NCBI RefSeq assembly: GCF_020283565.1
Contig: NC_060060.1
Span: forward strand, 70,665,257 to 70,729,256
Length of the DNA stretch: 64,000 bases
Reading direction: 5' to 3'
Origin: Trifolium pratense
Lineage: Eukaryota; Streptophyta; Magnoliopsida; Fabales; Fabaceae
Within the stretch, counting starts at the first letter, position 1. The number at the start of each line of letters is the position of its first letter. The notes beneath the pieces were generated by a model. That model was not told where the DNA came from, did no database searches, and was given only the letters and a program-made list of their open reading frames with translations. Below, one piece after another: positions 34,064 through 45,395 of the stretch. Position numbers and translations under genes: made by a program.

Positions 34064-34287
34064 AAAAAGTACAATGGTACCATAATTATATTGAAACTTC
34101 AATGAATAATTTTTTCCAAAATTAGGGTAGTTCATTATAATTCTATCAATCTTACAGTTAACCCAAATACGTATTAAAAGTACAATGGTACCGTAATTAT
34201 ATTGAAACTTCAAAGAATATTTTTTTCCAAAATTACGATAGTTCATTATAATTCTATCGATCTCACCGTTAACCCAAATACATATTA
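34064..34287 (-). repeat. 112-bp tandem duplication downstream of MADS copy 1
   Basis: Two imperfect copies of one 112-bp block (34064-34175 and 34176-34287, both containing AAAGTACAATGGTACC) occur in direct repeat. Copies 2 and 3 of the MADS unit have only one. It falls in the region homologous to the C-terminal end and 3' UTR of copy 3. Confidence 0.7.
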
Positions 34288-34386
34288 AAAAATTGGTGTT
34301 CAAGATATCCATGTCGAAAACCAAGATTGTAGGGATTAGGAAAGGTTGAAGTAATATTAATCCCAACACCTGGTTTGTTCTCAAAG

Positions 34387-34962
34387 CTAGGCACCATAAC
34401 GTCCAAATCGATTAACCCCAATATTTGGTGAAGACATGTTCGATTTTTCCATCATGCATTTGCTAGCAATTTTTCCAAGATTCTTCTTTAGGTCCTCAAT
34501 AGAAACCTTTAGTTGGAGCAATTCATTCAAGCCAAGTTCATCAATAGGGCCTTCCCACCAAAATTGCATTTGCCTAGCTTTCCTCACATGATCTATCTCC
34601 TCCCCTTGTTTTTTCTCAATCTCGAGATGGCTAAGAAGTTGAGTTAGTTGCATGTTGAGATCGCGGACATTAGAATTTCTATGAGCCTCAACAATTTGGT
34701 TAGAACTGGACTCTTGTGGAGGGTTTCGGCTCAAATAACGATCAATGATAGACTCAACTTCTGGATGTCCAAAAGAGAATGCCTTATTAGCCGGAGAGAA
34801 AACGACAATTCCAATATCCACCCCACAAAGTGTGCAAAGTTCACTAGCCTTTTTGAAAAGTCCTGAACGGCGCTTAGAAAATGTAACTTGTAAATGACTT
34901 TTTTTAGGTATTTTTTCAATAGGAATTTTTTGACGACCCAAACTAGACTTTTTCTTTAACAT
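34387..34962 (-). CDS. AGL62: Type I MADS-box protein, AGL62-like, copy 1 (191 aa)
   Basis: Intronless gene for an M-alpha MADS transcription factor; Arabidopsis AGL62 delays endosperm cellularisation and is needed in young seeds. The MADS domain (about residues 8-67) contains IPKKSHLQVTFSKRRSGLFK, ASELCTLCG and FSFGHPEVESIIDRYL, the AGL62 signature. Residues about 85-165 are a predicted coiled/helical region including WWEGPIDELGLNEL. The protein ends at RYGA. In copy 3 the corresponding site reads RYDDFENKPG and continues about 40 residues; a net 4-base difference shifts the frame here. Only two residues differ from copy 2. A seed-specific role is inferred from family only. Confidence 0.9.
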   Translation of the reverse strand: MLKKKSSLGRQKIPIEKIPKKSHLQVTFSKRRSGLFKKASELCTLCGVDIGIVVFSPANKAFSFGHPEVESIIDRYLSRNPPQESSSNQIVEAHRNSNVRDLNMQLTQLLSHLEIEKKQGEEIDHVRKARQMQFWWEGPIDELGLNELLQLKVSIEDLKKNLGKIASKCMMEKSNMSSPNIGVNRFGRYGA

Positions 34963-35307
34963 TGTGTGAAGAAATGGTAATGCAAAGATGAAATAGGGAA
35001 GAGGAGAAGAAGGAAGATTGCTTCTGCTTTTGTTGTTCCAGGAGTGGAAATTTTACATGAGTATATATATTGCTAAATCTTTGATATACATCTAACCCAA
35101 TTAATTTTCCCTTTTATATGTTTTATTACTTTTTATTATTAGACATAAACTAGGAAGTTATATAATCTTTTGACCTTAATACGCTATTTAATTTAAATAT
35201 AAAACGGGAATAGTTGGCATTATACAATGTTTTTTGGTACAATAAATGATTTTTTTTGTCAAGGGTACAATAAATGATTTTTACTCCTAAAATATTATAA
35301 CACTTTT

Positions 35308-35390
35308 TTTTGTTACAAGATGAAAATCGAACCCAGAACCTATAACATACTACCCAAACCCCTCACTACTAGACCAAACCTAGAGGCTTA
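35308..35390 (-). repeat. SINE-like repeat, family B, in MADS upstream flank
   Basis: On the minus strand GGTTTGGTCTAGTAGTGAGG is followed by GGTTCTGGGTTCGATTTTC, an A/B-box pair. It is repeated at 39678-39760 in the duplicated unit, so the SINE was present before that duplication. Confidence 0.55.
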
Positions 35391-36029
35391 TATACTTATA
35401 TTATAACACAATATTTAATTCTCGATATTATTTATTTTTTGCAAATTGTAGGTCGGGTATTATCTGAGTACTACAATTTTACCTTGAACCAAATATGACC
35501 CACAATAAAAGGAAAAGCTCTCCCTTGTATTTGATCCTAATGACAGTCATGGCTGGATTTGAAATACTTATATTATCAAGGCATGTTTATGATTTTTTTT
35601 TTTTTTAGAAAAAAGTGGTTTTAAATATGTCACAACTAGGTTTATATGTATATAACATTATAATTTTACTATTTTCTAAGAAGTTGAAAAATTAAACCTA
35701 TAGAAATGTTATTGTGTACTCAACTTTAAAACTAAAATTCTTAGCAACTAATTACTAACATTGGCATTAAAAAAATAAGAAAAGAAAGTGTACTCATATT
35801 GACTGTATGCAGTCCAACGACATTCAATCCAATTCTCTACTAAAATGGATGCATTCAATCGAAAGTAGTTAGGATCCTCTTCATTTATAATTTTTTCCAT
35901 TTCCTTCATTATTATATAGTTTTGAGAATATAAATGCAAAAGTGTGACATTAAGTGAGTCCAAATATATTTTATATACACTCCAAAACATTTAAAAACCT
36001 TAGTAATGAAAAAAATGGAAAGAATATCA

Positions 36030-36165
36030 AATGTTAGTTGGTTCAGTGGTGATTGATGCTGGACTTGGTAGGGAGGGCCACGGTTCGATCTCCGCAACTG
36101 CATTTGGGAGGGGACTGGAACCACTACATGTCAGAACTCGTCCTGAACCAGCTGTTAAAACCAAA
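36030..36165 (+). repeat. tRNA-derived SINE, family A
   Basis: TTAGTTGGTTCAGTGGTGAT (A box) and ACGGTTCGATCTCC (B box, 57 bp later) are followed by GGACTGGAACCACTACATGT and a 3' A-rich tail (AAAACCAAAAAAG). The duplicate lies at 40400-40535. The B box is the best preserved of the family in this window. Confidence 0.7.
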
Positions 36166-37149
36166 AAAGAAAAGAAAAAATGGAAAGAAAATGGTAAGGA
36201 TCTCAATTATTGGGTGCATTATTTATGTTACTGTCTGTATTCTGTAGACAAGTTAAAGATTCCTTTGGTATATTGATTTCTTTAATTAATTTAGCAATAA
36301 TGAGGATTGAGGTTGAACAAAAATTCGTTACCAGATGCTAATATTATCTTGTCTCTTCAAAATTAATTTAAGGTTAATTATTTTTAATGCATCAGATGAA
36401 GAAAAAAAACTTGTCTCTAAACTGTACCAGTAAATATATGTTCTTAAATAATGGGTATGATATTTTTTTCTGTTCATAAATGTTCTTAAGTAATTTTATA
36501 CTCTCCCTATTCTTAATTACTAATCTTCATTCCTAGGATTCTATTGACCAAATCACAGGAAGTGAGAAACTTCATAGTAATAATAATAATAAATTTATTG
36601 ATAGTTAATGTTGTTTTTACAAATTTATTCTTTGAGAAAGAAAATTTGTAAATAAAAAAAATAAAAAGCAAGGACGGTCATGAGCAAGTGCAACACAGCC
36701 CTTCGCCCAGGGCCTCAAAAAGCATGGTATCTCAAAATTTCAATTTGTTAAATATTTCTAAAATATTTGTTGTTGATGTTTAAGTATAAGTTATCTATAG
36801 AAATTAGGATCTTGTTTTTCTTTTGTCAATATATATCCACCTCTTTTGTCTTTCTTTTTCTTATTCTCCCCTCTCTTCACAAAACACCACCCATGAGAGA
36901 ACCATAACCTATCCCATCTTTAAGAGGACCAACACTCATCAGGGTTCCATACCTAAGTCAGATTCAGGGACAAATGAATCATATATCACACAATTAATTC
37001 CTAATTCAAAGATGCCACCTCAAAATTTTAACGAGTAAGCATATGAGGAATGAAGACTTGCAAAATGAAGCATTTTGAAGGATATTTTTTAACTTAATGG
37101 TCTATTTTTAATCTAAATTTATGTTGATGTAATTTGGACTTATTAAATA

Positions 37150-37505
37150 TTTTGGGGTTAAATAGTGTTTACCACTGGTAATGTTAGCGAATTTTGGTTT
37201 ACAACTTGTAATATTTTCTCCCAATTATCTCCTGCAATGTCAAGATTTTGTCCGTTTAGCCCCTTATTAAACATGTTAACTTAAGATTATGTCATTTTAC
37301 CCCTTGTAATGTTAGTGAATTTTGGTTTACCCCCTCGCTAAGATAGCAATGTCATCGTTTATGAGAAATCTTAAGCCAACAAATTCATTGAAGGACTAAA
37401 ATGACAAAATCTTAACATTACAAGAGGATAATCGAACAATAAATACTACAAAGAGGCAAACCAAAAATCACTAATATCGCAAGGGTAAATACTAAACACT
37501 GTTTT
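37150..37505. mobile_element. MITE with inverted ends, copied in unit 2
   Basis: The left end TAGTGTTTACC...TTTTGGTTTAC and the right end GTAAAC/GTAAATACTAAACACTG are inverse and imperfect. The same block occurs at about 41523-41875. No coding capacity is present and no target duplication was defined. Confidence 0.45.
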
Positions 37506-38758
37506 ATCTAATATTTTATGCCTCTTTTTGATCCATTTCGATAATTTATGTAATTGGTACTTATTAACGACTTATCCATTTTATTTTAACTAGCAGGCCA
37601 GGCTGTGTCTAACTTATGTCCAAAAAAAAAAAATATGCTTATGTTATGGTCGGATTGTTAATAAAAGATGTGTCTTATGTTATGGTGAGTTTGTTAATAA
37701 AAGATTTTTGTTGCTACTAAAATGAAATTAAGGGTATTACTGGTATTATGAAAAGTTCATACCAAAACTCATGTATTCTCTTTATATCTAGTATAGAATA
37801 GATATAGATATAGATACACTTGGAGTTGTATGATCTATATCTTGGTATTTAATTACTTTATACAAAAAAAAAAAGTATGTATCAAGATTGTCAATATGTG
37901 TGACTACTTTAATTTGCCTGTATTTGCTTATGAGTTGTAAATTTTAGAGACTAAATTGACAACTTCAATAAGTACCTTCCCCAAAATCATATCTTCCTCA
38001 CTAATTGGTTTATTTTACCATTAAGTAGACCTAATTCCTCAGTATCATCAACCAACACAAAGAAAGTTGCAATATATGATCTTGGAAAAATTTACAAAGA
38101 AAGTTGTACGATCTATAAAGGACCAATTATTTCCAACCATGTTTTTTTTATTTAAGAAGCCAAACTCCTTTAATCAAAACTGCTACTTACACAAGACAAA
38201 TGGTTAAACCACCACCCATGTAAATCGTAACTAAACTCTTTTTTGCGAGACTTAAACTGTCATCAAGATATAGTTTTCACCTTTTCAAGAAACACCTCGA
38301 CCAATACTTCATTGTGAGCAAAATTTCTATTATTTATTTTTTTCCTAATGATCCAGCAACTAGCATACCACACAACATGAATACACAAACGAACTTCTTT
38401 GCCAAATGCAAAAGAATTACAAAAACAAATAAATCGGAAATAAATACATAACTAGTGATGTAATAGTATGTGATCCAAAACCAAACCATAAAAGTTTGCT
38501 TGTTTTTTGACAATAACCTATGTTTGGATGAATGGTGAATTATTAGAAAAAGTACGATGATATCGTAATTATATTGAAACTTCAAAGAATATTTTTTTCC
38601 AAAATTACGATAGTTCATTATAATTCTATCAATCTCACCGTTAACCCAAATACGTATTAAAAAATTGGTGTTCAAGATATCCATGTCGAAAACCAAGATT
38701 GTAGGGATTAGGAAAGGTTGAAGTAATATTAATCCCAACACCTGGTTTGTTCTCAAAG

Positions 38759-39334
38759 CTAGGCACCATAACGTCCAAATCGATTAACCCCAATATTTGG
38801 TGAAGACATGTTCGATTGTTCCATCATGCATTTGCTAGCAATTTTTCCAAGATTCTTCTTTAGGTCCTCAATAGAAACCTTTAGTTGGAGCAATTCATTC
38901 AAGCCAAGTTCATCAATAGGGCCTTCCCACCAAAATTGCATTTGCCTAGCTTTCCTCACATGATCTATCTCCTCCCCTTGTTTTTTCTCAATCTCGAGAT
39001 GGCTAAGAAGTTGAGTTAGTTGCATGTTGAGATCGCGGACATTAGAATTTCTATGAGCCTGAACAATTTGGTTAGAACTGGACTCTTGTGGAGGGTTTCG
39101 GCTCAAATAACGATCAATGATAGACTCAACTTCTGGATGTCCAAAAGAGAATGCCTTATTAGCCGGAGAGAAAACGACAATTCCAATATCCACCCCACAA
39201 AGTGTGCAAAGTTCACTAGCCTTTTTGAAAAGTCCTGAACGGCGCTTAGAAAATGTAACTTGTAAATGACTTTTTTTAGGTATTTTTTCAATAGGAATTT
39301 TTTGACGACCCAAACTAGACTTTTTCTTTAACAT
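38759..39334 (-). CDS. AGL62: Type I MADS-box protein, AGL62-like, copy 2 (191 aa)
   Basis: Differs from copy 1 at only two residues: Gln for Glu in NQIVxAH, and Gln for Lys in MMExSN. It has the same early stop at RYGA. The reading frame and the MADS domain are intact. Its upstream flank is nearly the same as that of copy 1 for more than 2.5 kb. Its downstream flank (38330-38758) is closer to that of copy 3, lacking the 112-bp duplication of copy 1. This suggests copies 1 and 2 split most recently. Expression cannot be judged. Confidence 0.9.
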   Translation of the reverse strand: MLKKKSSLGRQKIPIEKIPKKSHLQVTFSKRRSGLFKKASELCTLCGVDIGIVVFSPANKAFSFGHPEVESIIDRYLSRNPPQESSSNQIVQAHRNSNVRDLNMQLTQLLSHLEIEKKQGEEIDHVRKARQMQFWWEGPIDELGLNELLQLKVSIEDLKKNLGKIASKCMMEQSNMSSPNIGVNRFGRYGA

Positions 39335-42300
39335 TGTGTGAAGAAATGGTAATGCAAAGATGAAATAGGGAAGAGGAGAAGAAGGAAGATTGCTTCTGCT
39401 TTTGTTGTTCCAGGAGTGGAAATTTTACATGAGTATATATATTGCTAAATCTTTGATATACATCTAACCCAATTAATTTTCCCTTTTATATGTTTTATTA
39501 CTTTTTATTATTAGACATAAACTAGGAAGTTATATAATCTTTTGACCTTAATACGCTATTTAATTTAAATATAAAACGGGAATAGTTGGCATTATACAAT
39601 GTTTTTTGGTACAATAAATGATTTTTTTGTCAAGGGTACAATAAATGATTTTTACTCCTAAAATATTATAACACTTTTTTTTGTTACAAGATGAAAATCG
39701 AACCCAGAACCTATAACATACTACCCAAACCCCTCACTACTAGACCAAACCTAGAGGCTTATATACTTATATTATAACACAATATTTAATTCTCGATATT
39801 ATTTATTTTTTGCAAATTGTAGGTCGGGTATTATCTGAGTACTACAATTTTACCTTGAACCAAATACGACCCACAATAAAAGGAAAAGCTCTCCCTTGTA
39901 TTTGATCCTAATGACAGTCATGGCTGGATTTGAAATACTTATATTATCAAGGCATGTTTATGATTTTTTTTTTTTTAGAAAAAAGTGGTTTTAAATATGT
40001 CACAACTAGGTTTATATGTATATAACATTATAATTTTAATATTTTCTAAGAAGTTGAAAAATTAAACCTATAGAAATGTTATTGTGTACTCAACTTTAAA
40101 ACTAAAATTCTTAGCAACTAATTACTAACATTGGCATTAAAAAAATAAGAAAAGAAAGTGTACTCATATTGACTGTATGCAGTCCAACGACATTCAATCC
40201 AATTCTCTACTAAAATGGATGCATTCAATCGAAAGTAGTTAGGATCCTCTTCATTTATAATTTTTTCCATTTCCTTCATTATTATATAGTTTTGAGAATA
40301 TAAATGCAAAAGTATGACATTAAGTGAGTCCAAATATATTTTATATACACTCCAAAACATTTAAAAACCTTAGTAATGAAAAAAATGGAAAGAATATCAA
40401 ATGTTAGTTGGTTCAGTGGTGATTGATGCTGGACTTGGTAGGGAGGGCCACGATTCGATCTCCGCAACTGCATTTGGGAGGGGACTGGAACCACTACATG
40501 TCAGATCTCGTCCTGAACCAGCTGTTAAAACCAAAAAAGAAAAGAAAAATTGGAAAGAAAATGGTAAGGATCTGAATTATTGGGTGCATTATTTATGTTA
40601 CTGTCTGTATTCTGTAGACAAGTTAAAGATTCCTTTGGTATATTGATTTCTTTAATTAATTTAGCAATAATGAGGATTGAGGTTGAACAAAAATTCGTTA
40701 CCAGATGCTAATATTATCTTGTCTCTTCAAAATTAATTTAAGGTTAATTATTTTTAATGCATGAGATGAAGAAAAAAAACTTGTCTCTAAACTGTACCAA
40801 TAAATATATGTTCTTAAATAATGGGTATGATATTTTTTCTGTTCATAAATGTTCTTAAGTAATTTTATACTCTCCCTATTCTTAATTACTAATCTTCATT
40901 CCTAGGATTCTATTGACCAAATCACAGGAAGTGAGAAACTTCATAGTAATAATAATAATAAATTTATTGATAGTTAATGTTGTTTTTACAAATTTATTCT
41001 TTGAGAAAGAAAATTTGTAAATAAAAAAAATAAAAAGCAAGGACGGTCATGAGCAAGTGCAACACAGCCCTTCGCCCAGGGCCTCAAAAAGCATGGTATC
41101 TCAAAATTTCAATTTGTTAAATATTTCTAAAATATTTGTTGTTGATGTTTAAGTATAAGTTATCTATAAAAATTAGGATCTTGTTTTTCTTTTGTTAATA
41201 TATATCCACCTCTTTTGTCTTTCTTTTTCTTATTCTCCCCTCTCTTCACAAAACATCACGCATGAGAGAACCATAACCTATCCCATCTTTAAGAGGACCA
41301 ACACTCATCAGGGTTCCATACCTAAGTCAGATTCAGGGACAAATAAATCATATATCACACAATTAATTCCTAATTCAAAGATGCCACCTCAAAATTTTAA
41401 CGAGTAAGCATATGAGGAATGAAGACTTGCAAAATGAAGCATTTTGAAGGATATTTTTTAACTTAATGGTCTATTTTTAATCTAAATTTATGTTGATGTA
41501 ATTTGGACTTATTAAATATTTTGGGGTTAAATAGTGTTTACCACTGGTAATGTTAGCGAATTTTGGTTTACAACCTGTAATATTTTCTCCCAATTATCTC
41601 CTGCAATGTCAAGATTTTGTCCGTTTAGCCCCTTATTAAACATGTTAACTTAAGATTATGTCATTTTACCCCTTGTAATGTTAGTGAATTTTGGTTTACC
41701 CCCTCGCTAAGATTGCAACGTCATCGTTTATGAGAAATCTTAAGCCAGCAAATTCATTTAAGGACTAAAATGACAAAATCTTAACATTACAAGAGGATAA
41801 TCGAACAATAAATACTACAAAGAGGCAAACCAAAAATCACTAATATCGCAAGGGTAAACACTAAACACTGTTTTATCTAATATTTTATGCCTCTTTTTGA
41901 TCCATTTCGATAATTTATGTAATTGGTACTTATTAACGACTTATCCATTTTATTTTAACTAGCAGGCCAGGCTGTGTCTAACTTATGTCCAAAAAAAAAA
42001 AATGTTTATGTTATGGTCGGTTTGTTAATAAAAGATGTGTCTTATGTTATGGTGAGTTTGTTAATAAAAGATTTTTGTTGCTACTAAAATGAAATTAAGG
42101 GTATTACTGGTATTATGAAAAGTTCATACCAAAACTCATGTATTCTCTTTATATATAGTATAGAATAGATATAGATATAGATACACTTGGAGTTGTATGA
42201 TCTATATCTTGGTATTTAATTACTTTATACAAAAAAAAAATGTATGTATCAAGATTGTCAATATGTGTGATCACTACTTTAATTTGCCTGTATTTGCTTA

Positions 42301-42700
42301 TGAGTTGTAAATTTTAGAGACTAAATTGACAACTTCAATAAGTACCTTCCCCAAAATCATATCTTCCTCACTAATTGGTTTATTTTACCATTAAGTAGAC
42401 CTAATTCCTCAGTATCATCAACCAACACAAAGAAAGTTGCAATATATGATCTTGGAAAAATTTACAAAGAAAGTTGTATGATCTATAAAGGACCAATTAT
42501 TTCCAACCATGTTTTTTTTTATTTAAGAAGCCAAACTCCTTTAATCAAAACTGCTACTTACACAAGACAAATGGTTAAACCACCACCCATGTAAATCGTG
42601 ACTAAAGTCTTTTTTGCGAGACTTAAACCGTCATCAAGATATAGTTTTCACCTTTTCAAGAAACACCTCGACCAATACTTCATTGTGAGCAAAATTTCTA
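39335..42700. repeat. MADS tandem unit 2, intergenic part
   Basis: Second copy of the 4.37-kb unit without further genes. Small differences from unit 1 include single-base changes and short homopolymer indels. This indicates a young duplication. Confidence 0.7.
40400..40535 (+). repeat. tRNA-derived SINE, family A (duplicate of 36030)
   Basis: This matches the copy at 36030 apart from a few substitutions, one of them in the B box (ACGATTCGATCTCC). It arrived by segmental duplication rather than separate retroposition. Confidence 0.7.
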
Positions 42701-43012
42701 TTATTTATTTTTTTCCTAATGATCCAGCAACTAGCATACCACACAACATGAATACACAAACGAACTTCTTTGCCAAATGCAAAAGAATTACAAAAACAAA
42801 TAAATCGGAAATAAATACATAACTAGTGATGTAATAGTATGTGATCCAAAACCAAACCATAAAAGTTTGCTTGTTTTTTGACAATAACCTATGTTTGGAT
42901 GAATGGTGAATTATTAGAAAAAGTACGATGATATCGTAATTATATTGAAACTTCAAAGAATATTTTTTTTCCAAAATTACGATAGTTCATTATAATTCTA
43001 TCAATCTCACCG

Positions 43013-43702
43013 TTAACCCAAATACGTATTAAAAAATTGGTGTTCAAGATATCCATGTCGAAAACCAAGATTGTAGGGATTAGGAAAGGTTGAAGTAATA
43101 TTAATCCCAACACCTGGTTTGTTCTCAAAGTCATCATAACGTCCAAATCCATTAACCCCAATATTTGGTGAAGACATGTTCGATTGTTCCATCATGCATT
43201 TGCTAGCAATTTTTCCAAGATTCTTCTTTAGGTCCTCAATAGAAACCTTTAGTTGGAGCAATTCATTCAAGCCAAGTTCATCAATAGGGCCTTCCCACCA
43301 AAATTGCATTTGCCTAGCTTTCCTCACATGATCTATCTCCTCCCCTTGTTTTTTCTCAATCTCGAGATGGCTAAGAAGTTGAGTTAGTTGCATGTTGAGA
43401 TCGCGGACATTAGAATTTCTATGAGCCTCAACAATTTGGTTAGAACTGGATTCTTGTGGAGGGTTTCGGCTCAAATAACGATCAATGATGGATTCAACTT
43501 CTGGATGTCCAAAAGAGAATGCCTTATCAGCCGGAGAGAAAACGACAATTCCAATCTCCACTCCACATAGTGTGCAAAGCTCACTGGCCTTTTTGAAAAG
43601 TCCTGAACGACGCTTAGAAAAAGTAACTTGTAAATGACTTTTTTTAGGTATTTTTTCAATAGGGATTTTTTGACGACCCAAACTAGACTTTTTCTTTAAC
43701 AT
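43013..43702 (-). CDS. AGL62: Type I MADS-box protein, AGL62-like, copy 3 (229 aa)
   Basis: Same MADS domain as copies 1 and 2, with Glu for Asp in GVxIGIVVF and Asp for Asn in PAxKAF. The C-terminus is longer: after RYD the frame continues through FENKPGVGINITSTFPNPYN and stops about 20 residues later at TYLG. I chose the ATG at 43702, the homologue of the other copies' start. An in-frame ATG at 43843 would add 47 residues, but these look like 5' UTR and are in frame only because of a 1-base deletion relative to copies 1 and 2. The upstream flank of this copy diverges beyond about 44.17 kb. It may be the founding copy. Confidence 0.9.
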   Translation of the reverse strand: MLKKKSSLGRQKIPIEKIPKKSHLQVTFSKRRSGLFKKASELCTLCGVEIGIVVFSPADKAFSFGHPEVESIIDRYLSRNPPQESSSNQIVEAHRNSNVRDLNMQLTQLLSHLEIEKKQGEEIDHVRKARQMQFWWEGPIDELGLNELLQLKVSIEDLKKNLGKIASKCMMEQSNMSSPNIGVNGFGRYDDFENKPGVGINITSTFPNPYNLGFRHGYLEHQFFNTYLG

Positions 43703-44404
43703 GGTGTAAAGAAATGGTATTGCGAAGATGAAATAGGGAAGAGGAGAAGAAGGAAGATTGCTTCTGCTTTTGTTGTTCCAGGAGTGGAAATTTACATGAG
43801 TATATATATTGATAAATCTTTGATTTGCATCTAACCCAATCAATTTTCCCTTTTATATGTTTTATTACTTTTTATTATTAGACATAAACTAGGAAGTTAT
43901 ATAATCTTTGACCTTAATACATATTTAAATACGAAACGGAATTAGTTGGCACTATACAATGTGTTTTGGTACAATAAATGATTTTTACTCCTACCATATT
44001 ATAACACTTTTTTTTTTGGTCAAGATAATACATTTAATTCTTGATTTTTTTTTTTGGTTCAAATTCTTGATATTATTTATTTTGTGCAAATTGTAGGCCG
44101 GTATTATCTGGTTCTACAATTTTAGGAAATAATACCTCGAACCAAATATGACCCGCACAATGTAAGGCAAAGCTCTCCCTTGAATTTGAAATTTAATTAG
44201 AGATGAAAAATAAAATAAATTTTGTCATTAAAATTATATGCCCCTAAGCACATCAAATTTAATAATCAAATTTTCTCTCTAATTTTTTAGTTATTTTAAG
44301 TTTGTCTAGTTGTGTAAATTTGCATAATGTGAATGATAAAAAAGTTATTTCTTATAGAGTCCAATAAAAATGAGTACTACCGTAATTTGATATGTCATTA
44401 ATAG

Positions 44405-44525
44405 TTAATTAGTTGGTACAATGTTGATTGATATTGAGTTTTGTGGAGAGAATCATTGTTTGATCTTTCGCAATTGCAATCGAAAGGTGGATGAAACCAC
44501 TTGATACTAAAACCGACCTATAAAT
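44405..44525 (+). repeat. tRNA-derived SINE, family A (diverged)
   Basis: TTAGTTGGTACAATGTTGAT is followed by TGTTTGATCTTTCGCAATTG and GATGAAACCACTTGATAC. The order of boxes and body matches 36030. The B box is degraded. Confidence 0.55.
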
Positions 44526-45121
44526 CAGATAAACTGACGATGAAAGTCAAAAAAAAAAATTGGATATGTCTAATTGACTCAAATGAATGGTTGAGATTTT
44601 ACTCCACTCTCCTGTCACCAACTCACCATAGAAGATCGCCTCCCTTGCTATTATTATCATTATTTTTATTATTATAAGAGGCAATTTAGAAAAACTAACA
44701 TTGTTGATAAATTTATTGTTATTATTTTTTTGGTAGATGATAAATTTATTATTATTTTTTATTGAATTTAATGAATATGCACCGATGGTATAAAATAGTT
44801 TTATACGATCGTCCAATAAAAAACTATCATTTTGTCATGTCATATCAAAAAAGTGGGATAATGTGAGGTGATATGACAAAAAAAATATTAGTTGAAAATG
44901 TAAAATTATTTTATAGGGCATATTCCTTTCTCTTTCTTATTATCTAGATTAACTTTTGTTTAGTATATAGATTCTCATAAGGTTTTCTTAGAGGTTACGA
45001 CCACACATAAATTGGCTTTAAATATGAAGCAAATTTGCAGCCTGAAGTAATTTTTTTTTTCATTTCAGTATTCGGCTCACTGGACCGCTTAATCTAGTTT
45101 TGAGGTGAATTTTGATATTAA

Positions 45122-45395
45122 GTGATTTCAGCCTCTTCCGTCGCAATTGCGATGGATCGAATCGTAATCTTTCATATAAAATCCAGCGTCAATTACCATT
45201 GTAGCAATGATGGGTAACCTTAAGTAACTTTTTCTTTCTGTATAAACCAGTCTCTGTACCAAAAATAAATTATGTATCAATTCCGACATTAAGTGGTTTA
45301 AGCCTCTTTCGATCACAATTGCGATGAATCGAACCATCATCTTTCCTATCAAATCCAGCATCATTGTACCAATGGGTAACCTTAAGTAACTTTTT
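45122..45395 (-). repeat. Two SINE family A copies in direct tandem, minus strand
   Basis: Read on the minus strand, ATTGACGCTGGATT...GATTCGATCCATCGCAATTG occurs at about 45122-45215. A second copy (GATGCTGGATTTGATAGGAA...GGTTCGATTCATCGC) occurs at about 45288-45385. Each is followed by the same TACTTAAGGTTACCC-like segment, so SINE plus flank was duplicated. Confidence 0.55.

Larger units (their letters stand above)
35000..38330. repeat. MADS tandem unit 1, intergenic part
   Basis: From just upstream of copy 1 to about 37920 the sequence is almost the same as 39372-42296, offset about 4.37 kb. It contains two SINEs, the block also found at 27.7-28.35 kb, and a MITE with inverted ends near 37150-37505. 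The frames at 35748-36276 and 36823-37038 are repeated in unit 2 only because the DNA is duplicated. They have no recognisable domain. Confidence 0.7.

Noticed and set aside
33971..34384. 137-codon frame downstream of MADS copy 1 (and the similar one at 38334)
   Set aside because: This is another frame of the region homologous to the C-terminus and 3' UTR of copy 3, not a separate gene.
35748..36276. Small frames repeated at 40118-40646
   Set aside because: They recur only because the 4.37-kb MADS unit is duplicated. They overlap a SINE on both strands and have no known motif.
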